From positions 1-64,000 of the forward strand of contig VYCF01000024.1 of NCBI GenBank assembly GCA_009844085.1: 64,000 nucleotides of DNA, written 5' to 3'. Shown piece by piece: positions 43,369 through 52,420 of this stretch. Source of the DNA: Gammaproteobacteria bacterium (GTDB taxonomy: Bacteria > Pseudomonadota > Gammaproteobacteria > Pseudomonadales > Pseudohongiellaceae). Positions within the stretch are counted from its first letter, which is position 1, and each line of letters opens with the position of its first letter. Under the pieces are notes generated by a model, which saw only the letters and a list, made by a program, of their open reading frames with translations, was not told the origin of the DNA and made no database searches. The position numbers and the translations under genes are program-made.

Positions 43369-45633
43369 CTAGAAATCGCCTACCGCGCTGATTTGCCGTT
43401 CGCTCAGGCTGATGTAATCGGCGAGCACCCGGGCGCTTTCCTCGAGCAGGAAATCGCCTTCGCCGTCTTCCTCGTCCGCATCGGCCTCGACCTCGAACTC
43501 GGCATCCTCTTCAATGGCTGGTTCGTTGGCCGCCAGCGCATTTTCGTCTTCCGCGGCTTCGGTCTCGGCCTGGGCGGTTTCCGCCGCATCGCTTTCCTCG
43601 TCTTCATCGCCTTCGAGGATGTCCAGCAGGGGCAGGCCCTTGAGGAAGCGGCGCATGTTCTCGGATTCGATGTTGCGGCGTCGTTCGGCCTCCATCTGTG
43701 CGTCAAGCGCCTCTTCGTTCAGGGGCCAGGTCTCGCGCTCCTGCTGCTCCCGGGCGATGGCGATCTGGTCGTTGAGATGGATGAAATCGGGCGATCTGGC
43801 TGCGCGCTGCCGGAAGCGGTCGTCGAGTTCGGGAATGAATTCCCTGATCGGGTGATAGGCGCGATACTCGACCGGCCGCACCGTATCCCAGGGCAGGGCG
43901 CCGTCGAGGCTGCTTTCACCGATGTGGTCGTAGGCCTGGAATATGTCCGGGAAAGTGATGTCGGGCACGACGCCGCGATGTTGGGTGCTGGCGCCGGAGA
44001 CGCGATAGAACTTGGAGCGCGTCAGTTTCGCCTGGCCGTAATCCATGGGAATGATTTCCTGCACCGTGCCCTTGCCGAAGGTCTGGCCGCCGAGCACGAG
44101 GCCGCGCTGGTAATCCTGGATCGCGCCGGCGAAGATTTCCGAGGCCGAAGCGCTGTTCCGGTTCACGAGCACCGCCATGGGGCCTTCCCAGGCGATTCCG
44201 GGGTCGTTGTCGCCAAAGGAGCGCGTATAGCCGTTGCCGAGGCCCGAATAGCGCACCTGCACCGTTGCGCCGGTGTCGATGAACAGGCCCACGAGCTGGT
44301 TGGCTTCGCCGAGGCTGCCGCCGCCGTTGTTGCGCAGGTCCACGAGCATCGCGTCGACGTTGTCTTCTTTCATTTCCTCGATCAGTGCGCGCACGTCCCG
44401 GGTCGAGCTCTTGAAGTCCTGCTCGCCGCGGGAAGCGGCTTCGAAATCGAAATAGAAGGTCGGCAGGTGGATGATGCCCACCTTGAAATCGCGGCCGTTG
44501 TGGGGAATTTCGATGATTTCCGATCTTGCCGACTGATCTTCGAGCCGCACGATATCGCGGGTGAGGCTGACGACGGTCGCGCTCGATTCGTTGACGGCAT
44601 TGGCCGGAATGACGTTGAGACGCACTACCGTGCCCTGTTCGCCGCGAATCTGGGCGACAACGTCGTCGGTCCGCATGCCGACGACATCCTCGATCTCGCC
44701 GTCCGGCCCCTGGCCGATGCCAATGATGCGGTCGCCCGCGCTGAGCTGGTTGCTGCGCTCGGCCGGACCGCCCTTGATCAGGTCGACGATGACGGTGTAT
44801 TCGTCTTCCCGCGTCAATTGCGCGCCGATGCCTTGCAGCGAAAGCGACAGCCCCATATTGAAGGTTTCCGAATCCTGCGGCGAGAAATAGGCGGTATGCG
44901 GATCGGAAACCCGCGCCACCGTGGTCAGATAGCTCTGGAACGCGTCCTTGGAGTTGGTCTGCAACATGCGGTTCAGGCGTTCGCGATAGCGGTCGGACAA
45001 TTTCTCGCGGATTTCTTCGTTATCGTCGCCCGCGAGTTTCAGGCTCAGGACGCTGTTTTTCGTGCGCAGCCGCCAGATCTCGTCGAGTTCGGCGACGGTT
45101 TCGGCATAAGGCGCGTCCTCGCGGTCGACGACGACATATTCATCGAGCGTGAAATCCATTTCCGGAATATGGTTTTCGACCCGGTCGATCGCGTAAATCA
45201 GCCGCTCGAGCAGGCGCTTGTAGTAGAGATTGTAGATTTCATAGCCGGGCGTCAGGCTGCCTTCGCGCAGATGGTCGTCGATGTTATAGCGCCAGGTGCT
45301 GAGATAATCGATGTCCTCGCGCAGAAAATAGAGATGTTCTCCGTCCAGCATGTCGATGTAGTTGTCGAACACCAGGGAAGAGAAGTCGTCGTCGACCTCG
45401 ATGGGCAGATAGTGCCTGGTTTGCAGCACATCGATCAGTTCGATCGCGGTGGAGCCATATACGGGTTCGGGGATCAACGGCGCGTACAATTCGTCGATGT
45501 CGAGCGCAATGAGCTCGGGCTCGTCCTGCATTTCCGTGGCGTCCACGCTCGCGGATTGGTCCTGCGCCAGGCCGTAGCCGGCGAACAGGGCAAAAAATAC
45601 GAGCGCGCCGGAGCGCAAACCGTCAAAAGCCAT
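43369..45633 (-). CDS. prc: Carboxy-terminal processing (tail-specific) protease
   Basis: A 754-residue periplasmic S41 peptidase. The signal peptide ends GYGLAQ. A long N-terminal domain precedes a PDZ domain (LSLQGIGAQLTREDEYTVIVDLIKGGPA), and the catalytic part has VDLRNNGGGSL, the nucleophile Ser in NRNSASASEIFAGA and Lys in GGQTFGKGTV. It trims or degrades periplasmic proteins by their C-termini. Near the C-terminus lies a very acidic stretch of about 65 residues rich in Glu, Asp and Ala, absent from E. coli Prc. ATG 45633 has AAGGA 10 bases upstream; ATG 45663 is the alternative. Confidence 0.94.
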   Translation of the reverse strand: MAFDGLRSGALVFFALFAGYGLAQDQSASVDATEMQDEPELIALDIDELYAPLIPEPVYGSTAIELIDVLQTRHYLPIEVDDDFSSLVFDNYIDMLDGEHLYFLREDIDYLSTWRYNIDDHLREGSLTPGYEIYNLYYKRLLERLIYAIDRVENHIPEMDFTLDEYVVVDREDAPYAETVAELDEIWRLRTKNSVLSLKLAGDDNEEIREKLSDRYRERLNRMLQTNSKDAFQSYLTTVARVSDPHTAYFSPQDSETFNMGLSLSLQGIGAQLTREDEYTVIVDLIKGGPAERSNQLSAGDRIIGIGQGPDGEIEDVVGMRTDDVVAQIRGEQGTVVRLNVIPANAVNESSATVVSLTRDIVRLEDQSARSEIIEIPHNGRDFKVGIIHLPTFYFDFEAASRGEQDFKSSTRDVRALIEEMKEDNVDAMLVDLRNNGGGSLGEANQLVGLFIDTGATVQVRYSGLGNGYTRSFGDNDPGIAWEGPMAVLVNRNSASASEIFAGAIQDYQRGLVLGGQTFGKGTVQEIIPMDYGQAKLTRSKFYRVSGASTQHRGVVPDITFPDIFQAYDHIGESSLDGALPWDTVRPVEYRAYHPIREFIPELDDRFRQRAARSPDFIHLNDQIAIAREQQERETWPLNEEALDAQMEAERRRNIESENMRRFLKGLPLLDILEGDEDEESDAAETAQAETEAAEDENALAANEPAIEEDAEFEVEADADEEDGEGDFLLEESARVLADYISLSERQISAVGDF

Positions 45634-45736
45634 GCGATTGGTATCCTTCTGAATCGTGTTCATATGCTGAAAGCGCCGAATCTGGACAGCCCATAGCTTA
45701 AGCCGGAAGCCATGGCCGAATCCAGCGATTGTTGCC

Positions 45737-46942
45737 TTAATTCTGGATTCGCTTGTGACGGGCGGTGGCATGTCTTTCGGTGCGTTCGACATCGATATAG
45801 CGGTCAGTTATCGCGCTCGATCCATGGCCCGCGTCGTCGCGCACGTGCTCGCGCGGCCGATGCTTGACGTCTTCGGAAATTCCCGTATGCCGCAGCCAGT
45901 GTACCGTGGCCTCCGCCAGCCGGTCCGCTTCCTCTTCGAACCCTTCCGAGCGCATCCTCGCGACCGCCCGGTCGAAACATGCCTGTACGATGCGGCGGAT
46001 CTGGCGGGTGCTGGTAACGCCGCCGCCACCGCGAGTCCTGTGAATCAGGGGGCTGGCTTCGCCGGGAGCGGGTAAGGGCGGCAATCCGCGCGAGCGGCGG
46101 TAACGCTTGAGCGCTTCGAGCATGGCGTCGCTGACGGAAATCTCCCTTTCCTTGTTGCCCTTGCCGATGGTGAGAAACCACCAGTTTCCTTCCTGGTCGA
46201 GCTGGAAGTGGCCCATTCGCGGCTGCCAGCGCGGCGTTTCCACGAGTTCCGAGATGCGCAGATACAAGGCGAACAGCGCGTTCATGATGAAAAACGTACG
46301 TTCGTGGGTCGCAGGTTTCTCCGCGGCCATCTTTTCCGCTGCCTCAATGACGTATTCCCATTGCAGCGGCGAGAGGCGGCGTATTCGCGCCTGGCCCTGG
46401 CGGCCGCGCAGAAACTTGCTTTTCTGTCGTATTTTCGCGACGGGATTGGCCGCGGCGTAGTTTTCCTGGATCAGGAAGTTGAAGAAACTGCTGAGAACGC
46501 TGAACAGCGATTGCAGGGCGGCTTGCGACAGCACGTATTCCTTGCCCGCGCTTACATAAGGACGCCAGCGGGGATTGGGTGTCCTCAGGCCGTCCTTGAG
46601 GACGAAGCGCGCGACATTGCGCTTGCCGATCCAGCTTGCCGGCGGATTGCGGGCGAAGTCTACGTAGGCTTCGAAATCCTCGCGCAGAATGGCATTGAGC
46701 GATTTTTGCCGCACCAGCCAGCACCAATGCAGGAAATGTTCGATTTCCCGGCGATAGGTGCTGAAGGTGTCGGGACTGCCGCGATAGCTGTAGATGAATT
46801 CGCCGGCGTATTGGTAATCCGCCACCGCGTCTTCAGGCGAATCGCGCAACAGGTGCGAGACGTCGCGGACGGGCGACTTGTAGGGATTCGGCATTTCTTC
46901 GAGCGTGTCGAAGAAGGGCGCCGGGCTTTTCCTGATCGGCAT
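45737..46942 (-). CDS. Tyrosine recombinase / integrase
   Basis: A 401-residue site-specific recombinase. It has an N-terminal SAM-like core-binding domain (DTFSTYRREIEHFLHWC) and a catalytic domain with the expected residues: Arg in ALYLRISELVE, Lys in GKGNKER, HWLRHTG (His-x-x-Arg), GHGSS (His) and Tyr in ITDRYIDVE. No phage or island genes and no att repeat are visible beside it, so it is an orphan chromosomal recombinase. A transposon remnant or an island integrase are both possible. ATG 46942 is chosen; a GTG at 46948 is equally possible. Confidence 0.9.
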   Translation of the reverse strand: MPIRKSPAPFFDTLEEMPNPYKSPVRDVSHLLRDSPEDAVADYQYAGEFIYSYRGSPDTFSTYRREIEHFLHWCWLVRQKSLNAILREDFEAYVDFARNPPASWIGKRNVARFVLKDGLRTPNPRWRPYVSAGKEYVLSQAALQSLFSVLSSFFNFLIQENYAAANPVAKIRQKSKFLRGRQGQARIRRLSPLQWEYVIEAAEKMAAEKPATHERTFFIMNALFALYLRISELVETPRWQPRMGHFQLDQEGNWWFLTIGKGNKEREISVSDAMLEALKRYRRSRGLPPLPAPGEASPLIHRTRGGGGVTSTRQIRRIVQACFDRAVARMRSEGFEEEADRLAEATVHWLRHTGISEDVKHRPREHVRDDAGHGSSAITDRYIDVERTERHATARHKRIQN

Positions 46943-47045
46943 GCGCACTACGCGGTTCCGGTGCTGATTGCGGGTCCGGTTCGATTCGGACGCCTATGAC
47001 AATGGTCATCGGAACGGGCAGGGCGCAACTTTAGCCGTATCGCCC

Positions 47046-48836
47046 TCAATTCGCCTTTTTCGGCCGCCCGGCCGCCGGCTGCGTGCGAACGACGTCGATC
47101 AGGACCGGAACCGCCGCCGCCAAGCCGATTGCAAGGAGAATCGCGCAACGCGCGATCTCGCCATAGACCGCGCTGCCGATCGCGAACAGCAGCGCGTAGA
47201 TGCTGATGCAGCCGAGCAGGACGTTAAGCAAGGCCCTGGGAATGCGATCGTCCGCGTTCGCCGGCGCTTCCGCGCCCAGGCTTTCGCGTATTGGTTTCCA
47301 TCCCGGGCCGGCGGGCCTGATCTTGCGATAGAACTCGCGCAACACCGCGGGGTTCGTGGCCGGACACAGATACGTGGCGAGAATCCAGCCCAGCGTGGTG
47401 ACCGCGATACCTCCGATAAGTTTTTCGTTGGAACTCCAGCCCGGCAATTCAGCGAACTGGAAATAGAGCGCCGCCGTGAAAGACACTGCCATCGCCGCGA
47501 TCTCGCTGAAAGCGCTGATCCGCCACCAGAACCACCGCAGGAGAAACAGCAGGCCCGTGCCGGCGCCGATGGTGAGCAGCACGTTGAATGCCTGCAGGGC
47601 GCTCTCCAGGTATAGCGCCAGCCATCCGGCGAGAAGCAGGAGCAGGCCTGTCGTCACCCGGCCAGCAAGCACGAGTTCCTTTTCGCTCGCCTCCGGCGCC
47701 ACGAAGCGCTTGTAGAAGTCGTTGACGACATAGGACGCGCCCCAGTTCAGTTGCGACGAGACGGTCGACATGTAGGCCGACATGAGCGACGCCAGCACGA
47801 GCCCGAGCAGGCCGTGGGGCAGGAAGGTCAACATCGCCGGGTAGGCCAGGTCGTGGCCTACGATGCCGGCTTCGATTTCGGGAAAGGCCGTCCGAATGGC
47901 GGCGAGGTCCGGAAAAACGACCAGCGAGGCCAGGGCGACGATGATCCACGGCCAGGGGCGGATCGCGTAATGCGCCACCTGGAACAGCAACACGGCGCCG
48001 GCCGCGTCGCGTTCGGTTCTGGCGGCCAGCATGCGTTGCGCCACGTAGCCGCCGCCACCCGGTTCCGATCCCGGATACCAGACGCTCCACCATTGCACGG
48101 CGAGCGGAATGACCAGCAGCGAGACGAGCAGATCCGTATTGGACAGGTCGGGAAAGAAACTCAATTGTGACGCGACCCCGGGGCTGTCCAGCAGATTCGT
48201 CAATCCGCCCACTTCGGGCAGGCTGAGGGTTATCCACGCCGCGGCGACTGCGCCGATCATGGAAACGGAGAACAGCAGGAGGTCGGTGATGACGACGCCG
48301 AGAAATCCGCCGAGCGCACTGAAGGTCACGGTCACTACGCCGCATACGAGCACCGTCTGCAGCGGGCTCAATCCCAGCGTCACCGCGCCGATCTTGGTGG
48401 CCGCGAGGGTCACCTGGGCGATTACGACGACGTTGAAAAAGACGCCGAGGTAGATCGCCCGGAATGCGCGCACGGCCGCGGCCGCCTTGCCGCTGTAGCG
48501 CAATTCGTAGAATTCGAGGTCCGTGAAGACTTCAGATCGGCGCCACAACCGCGCGTACAGGAAGCAGGTGAGCATGCCGGTGATGAGAAACGCCCACCAG
48601 ATCCAGTTGCCGGCGACGCCGTTGGTGCGAACGATTTCGGTGACCAGGTTGGGGGTGTCGACCGAAAACGTGGTCGCGACCATTGAGACGCCGAGCAGCC
48701 ACCATGGCAGGTTTCTGTTCGAGAGAAAGAAGGAACGGCTGTCGCGGCTCGCCCGGCGGCGGAGCGCGAATCCGATTGCGAGCGAAACGATCAGAAAGCT
48801 CGCAATGATGGCCCAGTCCAGCCAGACCAGAATCAT
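47046..48836 (-). CDS. Sodium:solute symporter family protein
   Basis: A 596-residue SSS-family transporter with about 13–14 membrane helices. FFLSNRNLPWWLLGVSMVATTFSVDTPNLVTE and the later SAYMSTVSSQLNWGASYVVNDFYKRF are family signatures of the sodium site and the loop. Members take up sugars, amino acids, choline or other nutrients with sodium; this one's substrate is not known. It is a single gene, with a 195-base region to gor upstream. Confidence 0.88.
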   Translation of the reverse strand: MILVWLDWAIIASFLIVSLAIGFALRRRASRDSRSFFLSNRNLPWWLLGVSMVATTFSVDTPNLVTEIVRTNGVAGNWIWWAFLITGMLTCFLYARLWRRSEVFTDLEFYELRYSGKAAAAVRAFRAIYLGVFFNVVVIAQVTLAATKIGAVTLGLSPLQTVLVCGVVTVTFSALGGFLGVVITDLLLFSVSMIGAVAAAWITLSLPEVGGLTNLLDSPGVASQLSFFPDLSNTDLLVSLLVIPLAVQWWSVWYPGSEPGGGGYVAQRMLAARTERDAAGAVLLFQVAHYAIRPWPWIIVALASLVVFPDLAAIRTAFPEIEAGIVGHDLAYPAMLTFLPHGLLGLVLASLMSAYMSTVSSQLNWGASYVVNDFYKRFVAPEASEKELVLAGRVTTGLLLLLAGWLALYLESALQAFNVLLTIGAGTGLLFLLRWFWWRISAFSEIAAMAVSFTAALYFQFAELPGWSSNEKLIGGIAVTTLGWILATYLCPATNPAVLREFYRKIRPAGPGWKPIRESLGAEAPANADDRIPRALLNVLLGCISIYALLFAIGSAVYGEIARCAILLAIGLAAAVPVLIDVVRTQPAAGRPKKAN

Positions 48837-48941
48837 CGATCAGCCCTCGCTGGATGGTCCGGCCCGGATGTTAGCGCATTGATGGTTTCCCGGCCAGACA
48901 GGGCAGGCGGCCGGATTACCCCTGACTGATTAATCTCCATT

Positions 48942-48969
48942 ATGTCCGGTAATCTTTATTACCGGACAT
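48942..48969. other. Perfect 12-bp stem hairpin downstream of gor
   Basis: ATGTCCGGTAAT-CTTT-ATTACCGGACAT is a perfect 12-bp inverted repeat with a 4-base loop, between the gor stop and the SSS transporter start. No T-run follows on either strand, so it is not a classic terminator; it may be a terminator of another kind, an operator for the transporter or a leftover palindrome. Confidence 0.6.
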
Positions 48970-49008
48970 TAGAAATTTTCGCAAAATTAAGTCATTTCAG
49001 GGAGTTAT

Positions 49009-49019
49009 GGGGGGGGGGG
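49009..49019 (+). repeat. G11 homopolymer
   Basis: Eleven consecutive G bases, 11 bases from the gor stop codon. Such runs are prone to slippage and to sequencing error; here the run is noncoding and might affect only the gor transcript end. Confidence 0.85.
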
Positions 49020-49030
49020 TTTTACAGTGC

Positions 49031-50416
49031 TCAGGCCCTGGCGGCGTGTTCCTTGCGCCGATTGCGCATGGTCACGAATTCTTCCGCCAGAGTCGGATGA
49101 ATACCTATTGTGCGGTCGAAATCGGCCTTGGTGGCGCCGCAATTCATGGCGACCGCAAAACCTTGAGCGAGTTCGCCGGCATCGGGCCCGACCATGTGCA
49201 GGCCAATGACCCGCTCTGTCTCGCAATCGACGATCAACTTGATCAGGGAAAGTTCGTCGCGGCCGCTCAAGGTATGCTTCAGTTGCCGCACCTTGGCCAG
49301 GTAGACATCGTATTCCCTGCCTGTCGATCTCGCTTCCGCCTCGGTGCGGCCCACGGTGGCGATATTCGGGTGACAGAACACGGCGCTGGGTATGTATTCG
49401 TAGTCCATCCGCACATCCATGCCGCCGAACAGCCTGCGCGCGACGATCTGGCCCTCGGCCAGCGCCACGGGAGTCAACGTTACCCGGCTGATGACGTCGC
49501 CGACGGCGAAAATGCCCGGTTCCGCGGTTTCGAACCTGTCATCGACCTCGATGGCGCCGTTGTCGCTTGTCCTGATTCCAGTGTTCTCCAGGCCAAGATC
49601 GCCCGTCATGGGCTTGCGTCCCGTTGCGCAAAGCACTTCGCCGACATTGATCGTTGCGCCTGAATTGAGAGTCACCCGCAAATTCCCGCCGTCGGCGCGC
49701 TCAATTTGCGCGATTTCCCGGTTCAATTCGAGTTGCAGGCGTTTACCGATTTCCCCGGTGATGAATTCGCGGACGTCTTCGTCGAATCCCCGCAACAGTT
49801 TGTCGCCGCGATAGACGAGCGCCACTTCGACTCCCAGCCCGTGCAGGATGCTGGCGAACTCGGTTGCGATATAACCACCGCCGTAGACCAGCATCGATTC
49901 CGGCAATGCCGGGAGATGAAAAATCTCATTTGAAGTAATCGCCAACTCATTGCCTGGAAAAGGGTTTTTCCACGGCCAGCCGCCAACGGCGAGAAGAATA
50001 TAGCGCGCACTGACGCGCTCGCCTCCCACTTCGATGACGTTCGGCCCGACCAGTCTCGCGCGCTCGTTGAAAATACGGATCTTGCGGCTTTCGAGGATGT
50101 TCCGGTAAATCCCGTTGAGACGGGCGATTTCCTTGTCCTTATTGGCCAGCAGGCTCGGCCAGTCGAACTGCCGTTGCCCAGGGTTCCAGCCGAAACCGCG
50201 GCAGTCTTCCCAGTCGTCGGCGTAATGCGCCGCGTAACTGAACAGTTTCTTGGGCACACAGCCGACATTGACGCAGGTGCCTCCGAAATATCGCTCTTCG
50301 GCGATGGCCACCCTGGCGCCCAGGTCGGCTGCGACCCGGCTGGCCCGCACGCCTCCCGAGCCCGCCCCGATCACGAACAGGTCAAAATCAAAGGTTTTTG
50401 AACTATGGCTGTTCAA
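49031..50416 (-). CDS. gor: Glutathione-disulfide reductase
   Basis: A 461-residue flavoenzyme. FAD site VIGAGSGGVRASRVAA, redox disulfide GGTCVNVGCVPKKL, NADPH part YGGGYIATEFASIL and C-terminal HPTLAEEF with the catalytic His support glutathione reductase over mercuric reductase or lipoamide dehydrogenase. The start is probably TTG 50416, overlapping the pilZ stop (TTTTGA), with AGGAACG upstream; a farther ATG-type start (50473) would overlap pilZ and add unrelated residues. Confidence 0.92.
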   Translation of the reverse strand: MNSHSSKTFDFDLFVIGAGSGGVRASRVAADLGARVAIAEERYFGGTCVNVGCVPKKLFSYAAHYADDWEDCRGFGWNPGQRQFDWPSLLANKDKEIARLNGIYRNILESRKIRIFNERARLVGPNVIEVGGERVSARYILLAVGGWPWKNPFPGNELAITSNEIFHLPALPESMLVYGGGYIATEFASILHGLGVEVALVYRGDKLLRGFDEDVREFITGEIGKRLQLELNREIAQIERADGGNLRVTLNSGATINVGEVLCATGRKPMTGDLGLENTGIRTSDNGAIEVDDRFETAEPGIFAVGDVISRVTLTPVALAEGQIVARRLFGGMDVRMDYEYIPSAVFCHPNIATVGRTEAEARSTGREYDVYLAKVRQLKHTLSGRDELSLIKLIVDCETERVIGLHMVGPDAGELAQGFAVAMNCGATKADFDRTIGIHPTLAEEFVTMRNRRKEHAARA

Positions 50417-50760
50417 AATCGTTCCTGGATGAAAAGTTCCCGGCCTTCGGGCGCCGGCAGGTTTTCCAGGCATTTCTCGATAGCCGTTCTGGCGGCGCCA
50501 TCCGCATCCTGCAAGCGCACGCCGATTCCCTGGCGTGCAGCCGTTCCCGCCGGATTGACCCAGACTACCTGCCCGCAGGCGGGAATCCGCTCAGTCGCGC
50601 CCGGCAACAGCAAAAGCAGGAAAATCGGCTCGCCCAGGCACGCGTTTTCCACATCCGGCACGAAAACGGCCCCGGACAGGATGAATGGCATCCAGATTGC
50701 GCTCAGCGTTTCGGCATTGTCGATTACCAGTGGCAGCACCCTGCCCTTGACGATTTGCAT
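50413..50760 (-). CDS. pilZ: Type IV pilus PilZ protein
   Basis: A 115-residue PilZ-domain protein. WMPFILSGAVFVPDVENACLG and CGQVVWVNPAGTAARQGIGVRL match the PilZ of Pseudomonas, which lacks the RxxxR and other c-di-GMP-binding residues and works in type IV pilus assembly with PilB and FimX. Its position after tmk–holB is the conserved one. Coupled to gor by a 4-base overlap. No pilus genes otherwise in the window. Confidence 0.9.
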   Translation of the reverse strand: MQIVKGRVLPLVIDNAETLSAIWMPFILSGAVFVPDVENACLGEPIFLLLLLPGATERIPACGQVVWVNPAGTAARQGIGVRLQDADGAARTAIEKCLENLPAPEGRELFIQERF

Positions 50761-50775
50761 CGGTATTGCTCCATT

Positions 50776-51786
50776 TTAGAGATCAGCCTTCACCCAGAGC
50801 CGAAATGTGCTCTCCAGTAACAATTGCGGATTGGGATTTCCCGGTCCGGCGAGCAGTTTTCTGGCCCTGGTCACCTGCCGGTGGAATTCAAGCAGGAAAC
50901 CCAGTTCGCCGGATTCGGGCAAGGCCGCCGCGAGCGCGCGAGTTTCCGCGCCGCGCACATCGCCGTTTACCAGCCCCCGGATCAATATAGTCGAGACCCG
51001 GGACAGATGCTCAAAAACTTCGGATTCGCCGATTTTCGCCGCTTCTGCCGCGGCCCGCAGTATGCTGATCTTCCCTTCGAGCAGGTCGAGCAGCATTTTG
51101 CGCAAGGCGATAAAGCCGGGAACCTGTCCGGCGCCCAGGGCCGGAGCCAGTTCCAGCGGCCGATTGCCATAAGCCTCGAGCAGTTCCCGCAGCCGTTCAT
51201 CGGATATGGAATGACTGTCCGGCAATCGTTCGCGCAACCAGGCGATAGCGGTATCAAAGTCCGGACCGGGCAGGCCCAGCAATTGACAGCGGCTGCGTAT
51301 GGTCGGCAACAAGCTGCCGGGGCTGTAGGCGGTCAAAAGCAATGTCGCCCCGGCAGCCGGTTCTTCCAGTGTTTTCAGGAGCGCATTCGAGGCGGACAGC
51401 GTCAGGGCTTCGGCTTGGGGAATGATTGCCACACGGCCCGAGCCGGAGAAACTGTTGAGACTGAGAAATTCCGTCAGTTCGCGAATCTGCCCGATGCCGA
51501 TATCTTTCTTGCCTTCCTCGGGCAAGATCAACAGCAGATCGGGATGATGATCGGCGCCCCCGGCCCGGCAACTGCGGCATCGATAGCAGGCCCGGCCCGC
51601 GTCCGGTTCGTCGCAGAGGAGAAAATTGGCGAATTCGCGCACGAAATCCGTGCGTCCGGTGCCGCGGTCGCCGATGAACAGATAGGCGTGAGCCATGGCG
51701 CCGGATTGTTTTTGTTCGTGCAAGCGCCGCCAGACGGCTTCCTGCCAGGGCCACGGCGGGCGCGGGGTCTGTTCGAACAGACTCAT
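50776..51786 (-). CDS. holB: DNA polymerase III subunit delta'
   Basis: A 336-residue clamp-loader subunit. The altered P-loop GDRGTGRT lacks the usual GKS/T, as in other delta' proteins. Four cysteines of the zinc module are in LCDEPDAGRACYRCRSC, and KTLEEPAAGATLLLTAY is the SRC-like region ending in IRSRCQ. It works with delta, tau/gamma and beta. ATG 51786 overlaps the tmk stop (ATGA). Confidence 0.94.
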   Translation of the reverse strand: MSLFEQTPRPPWPWQEAVWRRLHEQKQSGAMAHAYLFIGDRGTGRTDFVREFANFLLCDEPDAGRACYRCRSCRAGGADHHPDLLLILPEEGKKDIGIGQIRELTEFLSLNSFSGSGRVAIIPQAEALTLSASNALLKTLEEPAAGATLLLTAYSPGSLLPTIRSRCQLLGLPGPDFDTAIAWLRERLPDSHSISDERLRELLEAYGNRPLELAPALGAGQVPGFIALRKMLLDLLEGKISILRAAAEAAKIGESEVFEHLSRVSTILIRGLVNGDVRGAETRALAAALPESGELGFLLEFHRQVTRARKLLAGPGNPNPQLLLESTFRLWVKADL

Positions 51787-52412
51787 CGCAATTCCGGCAA
51801 TTTGTCCGCCACCGCGGCTTGCAGCGCTTGGCGCACGGCATCCGGTTCGGCCGACGCGTCGATCACCGCACAGCGGCCGGCTTCCCGGCGGGCGATATCG
51901 AGATAGCAGTCTCTCACCCGGACGTGAAAATCGATGGTTTCCTGCTCGATGCGATCGAGTTCGCCCCGCCGGCGCACGCGCTCGAGCCCGATTTCCGGAT
52001 TCAGATCCAGAATGACGGTGAGGTCCGGCCGCAGTTCGCCTTGCACCATGGATTCCAGGGACGCGATGAACTCTCGCGGCAATCCCCTGCCCCCGCCCTG
52101 GTAGGCGAACGTGGCGTCGGTGAAGCGGTCGCAAATCACCCATTTGCCCTGTTCCAGCGCAGGCTTGATGACTTTCTCGAGGTGATCGGCCCGGGCCGCG
52201 AATATCAGCAGCAGCTCGGATAATTCGGCGGGCCTGCCGCCATGGTCATCGAGCAACAAGGAGCGAATGCTCTCGGCCAGGCCCGTGCCGCCGGGTTCTC
52301 TAGTGCGGATATGGTCGATGCCGCGGTCGCGCAGCATCTCCTCGAGAACAGCGATATTGGTGCTCTTCCCGACCCCCTCAACGCCTTCAACGGTGATAAA
52401 TCTGGCTTTCAT
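51783..52412 (-). CDS. tmk: Thymidylate kinase
   Basis: A 209-residue kinase: P-loop EGVEGVGKST, TREPGGTGLAESIR, and DRFTDATFAYQGGGRGLP. It phosphorylates dTMP. ATG 52412 fits the family start (MKARFITVEGVEG), 8 bases after mltG. Part of mltG–tmk–holB–pilZ, a conserved order. Confidence 0.96.
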   Translation of the reverse strand: MKARFITVEGVEGVGKSTNIAVLEEMLRDRGIDHIRTREPGGTGLAESIRSLLLDDHGGRPAELSELLLIFAARADHLEKVIKPALEQGKWVICDRFTDATFAYQGGGRGLPREFIASLESMVQGELRPDLTVILDLNPEIGLERVRRRGELDRIEQETIDFHVRVRDCYLDIARREAGRCAVIDASAEPDAVRQALQAAVADKLPELR

Positions 52413-52420
52413 ACGAATCA

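Noticed and set aside
46577..46584. GGGTGTCC in the tyrosine recombinase gene
   Set aside because: Only the 8-base core matches, and the flanks fit neither subtype.
49031..50416. Mercuric reductase or dihydrolipoamide dehydrogenase
   Set aside because: No heavy-metal domain or C-terminal cysteine pair, and the GGTCVNVGCVPKKL motif is that of glutathione reductase.
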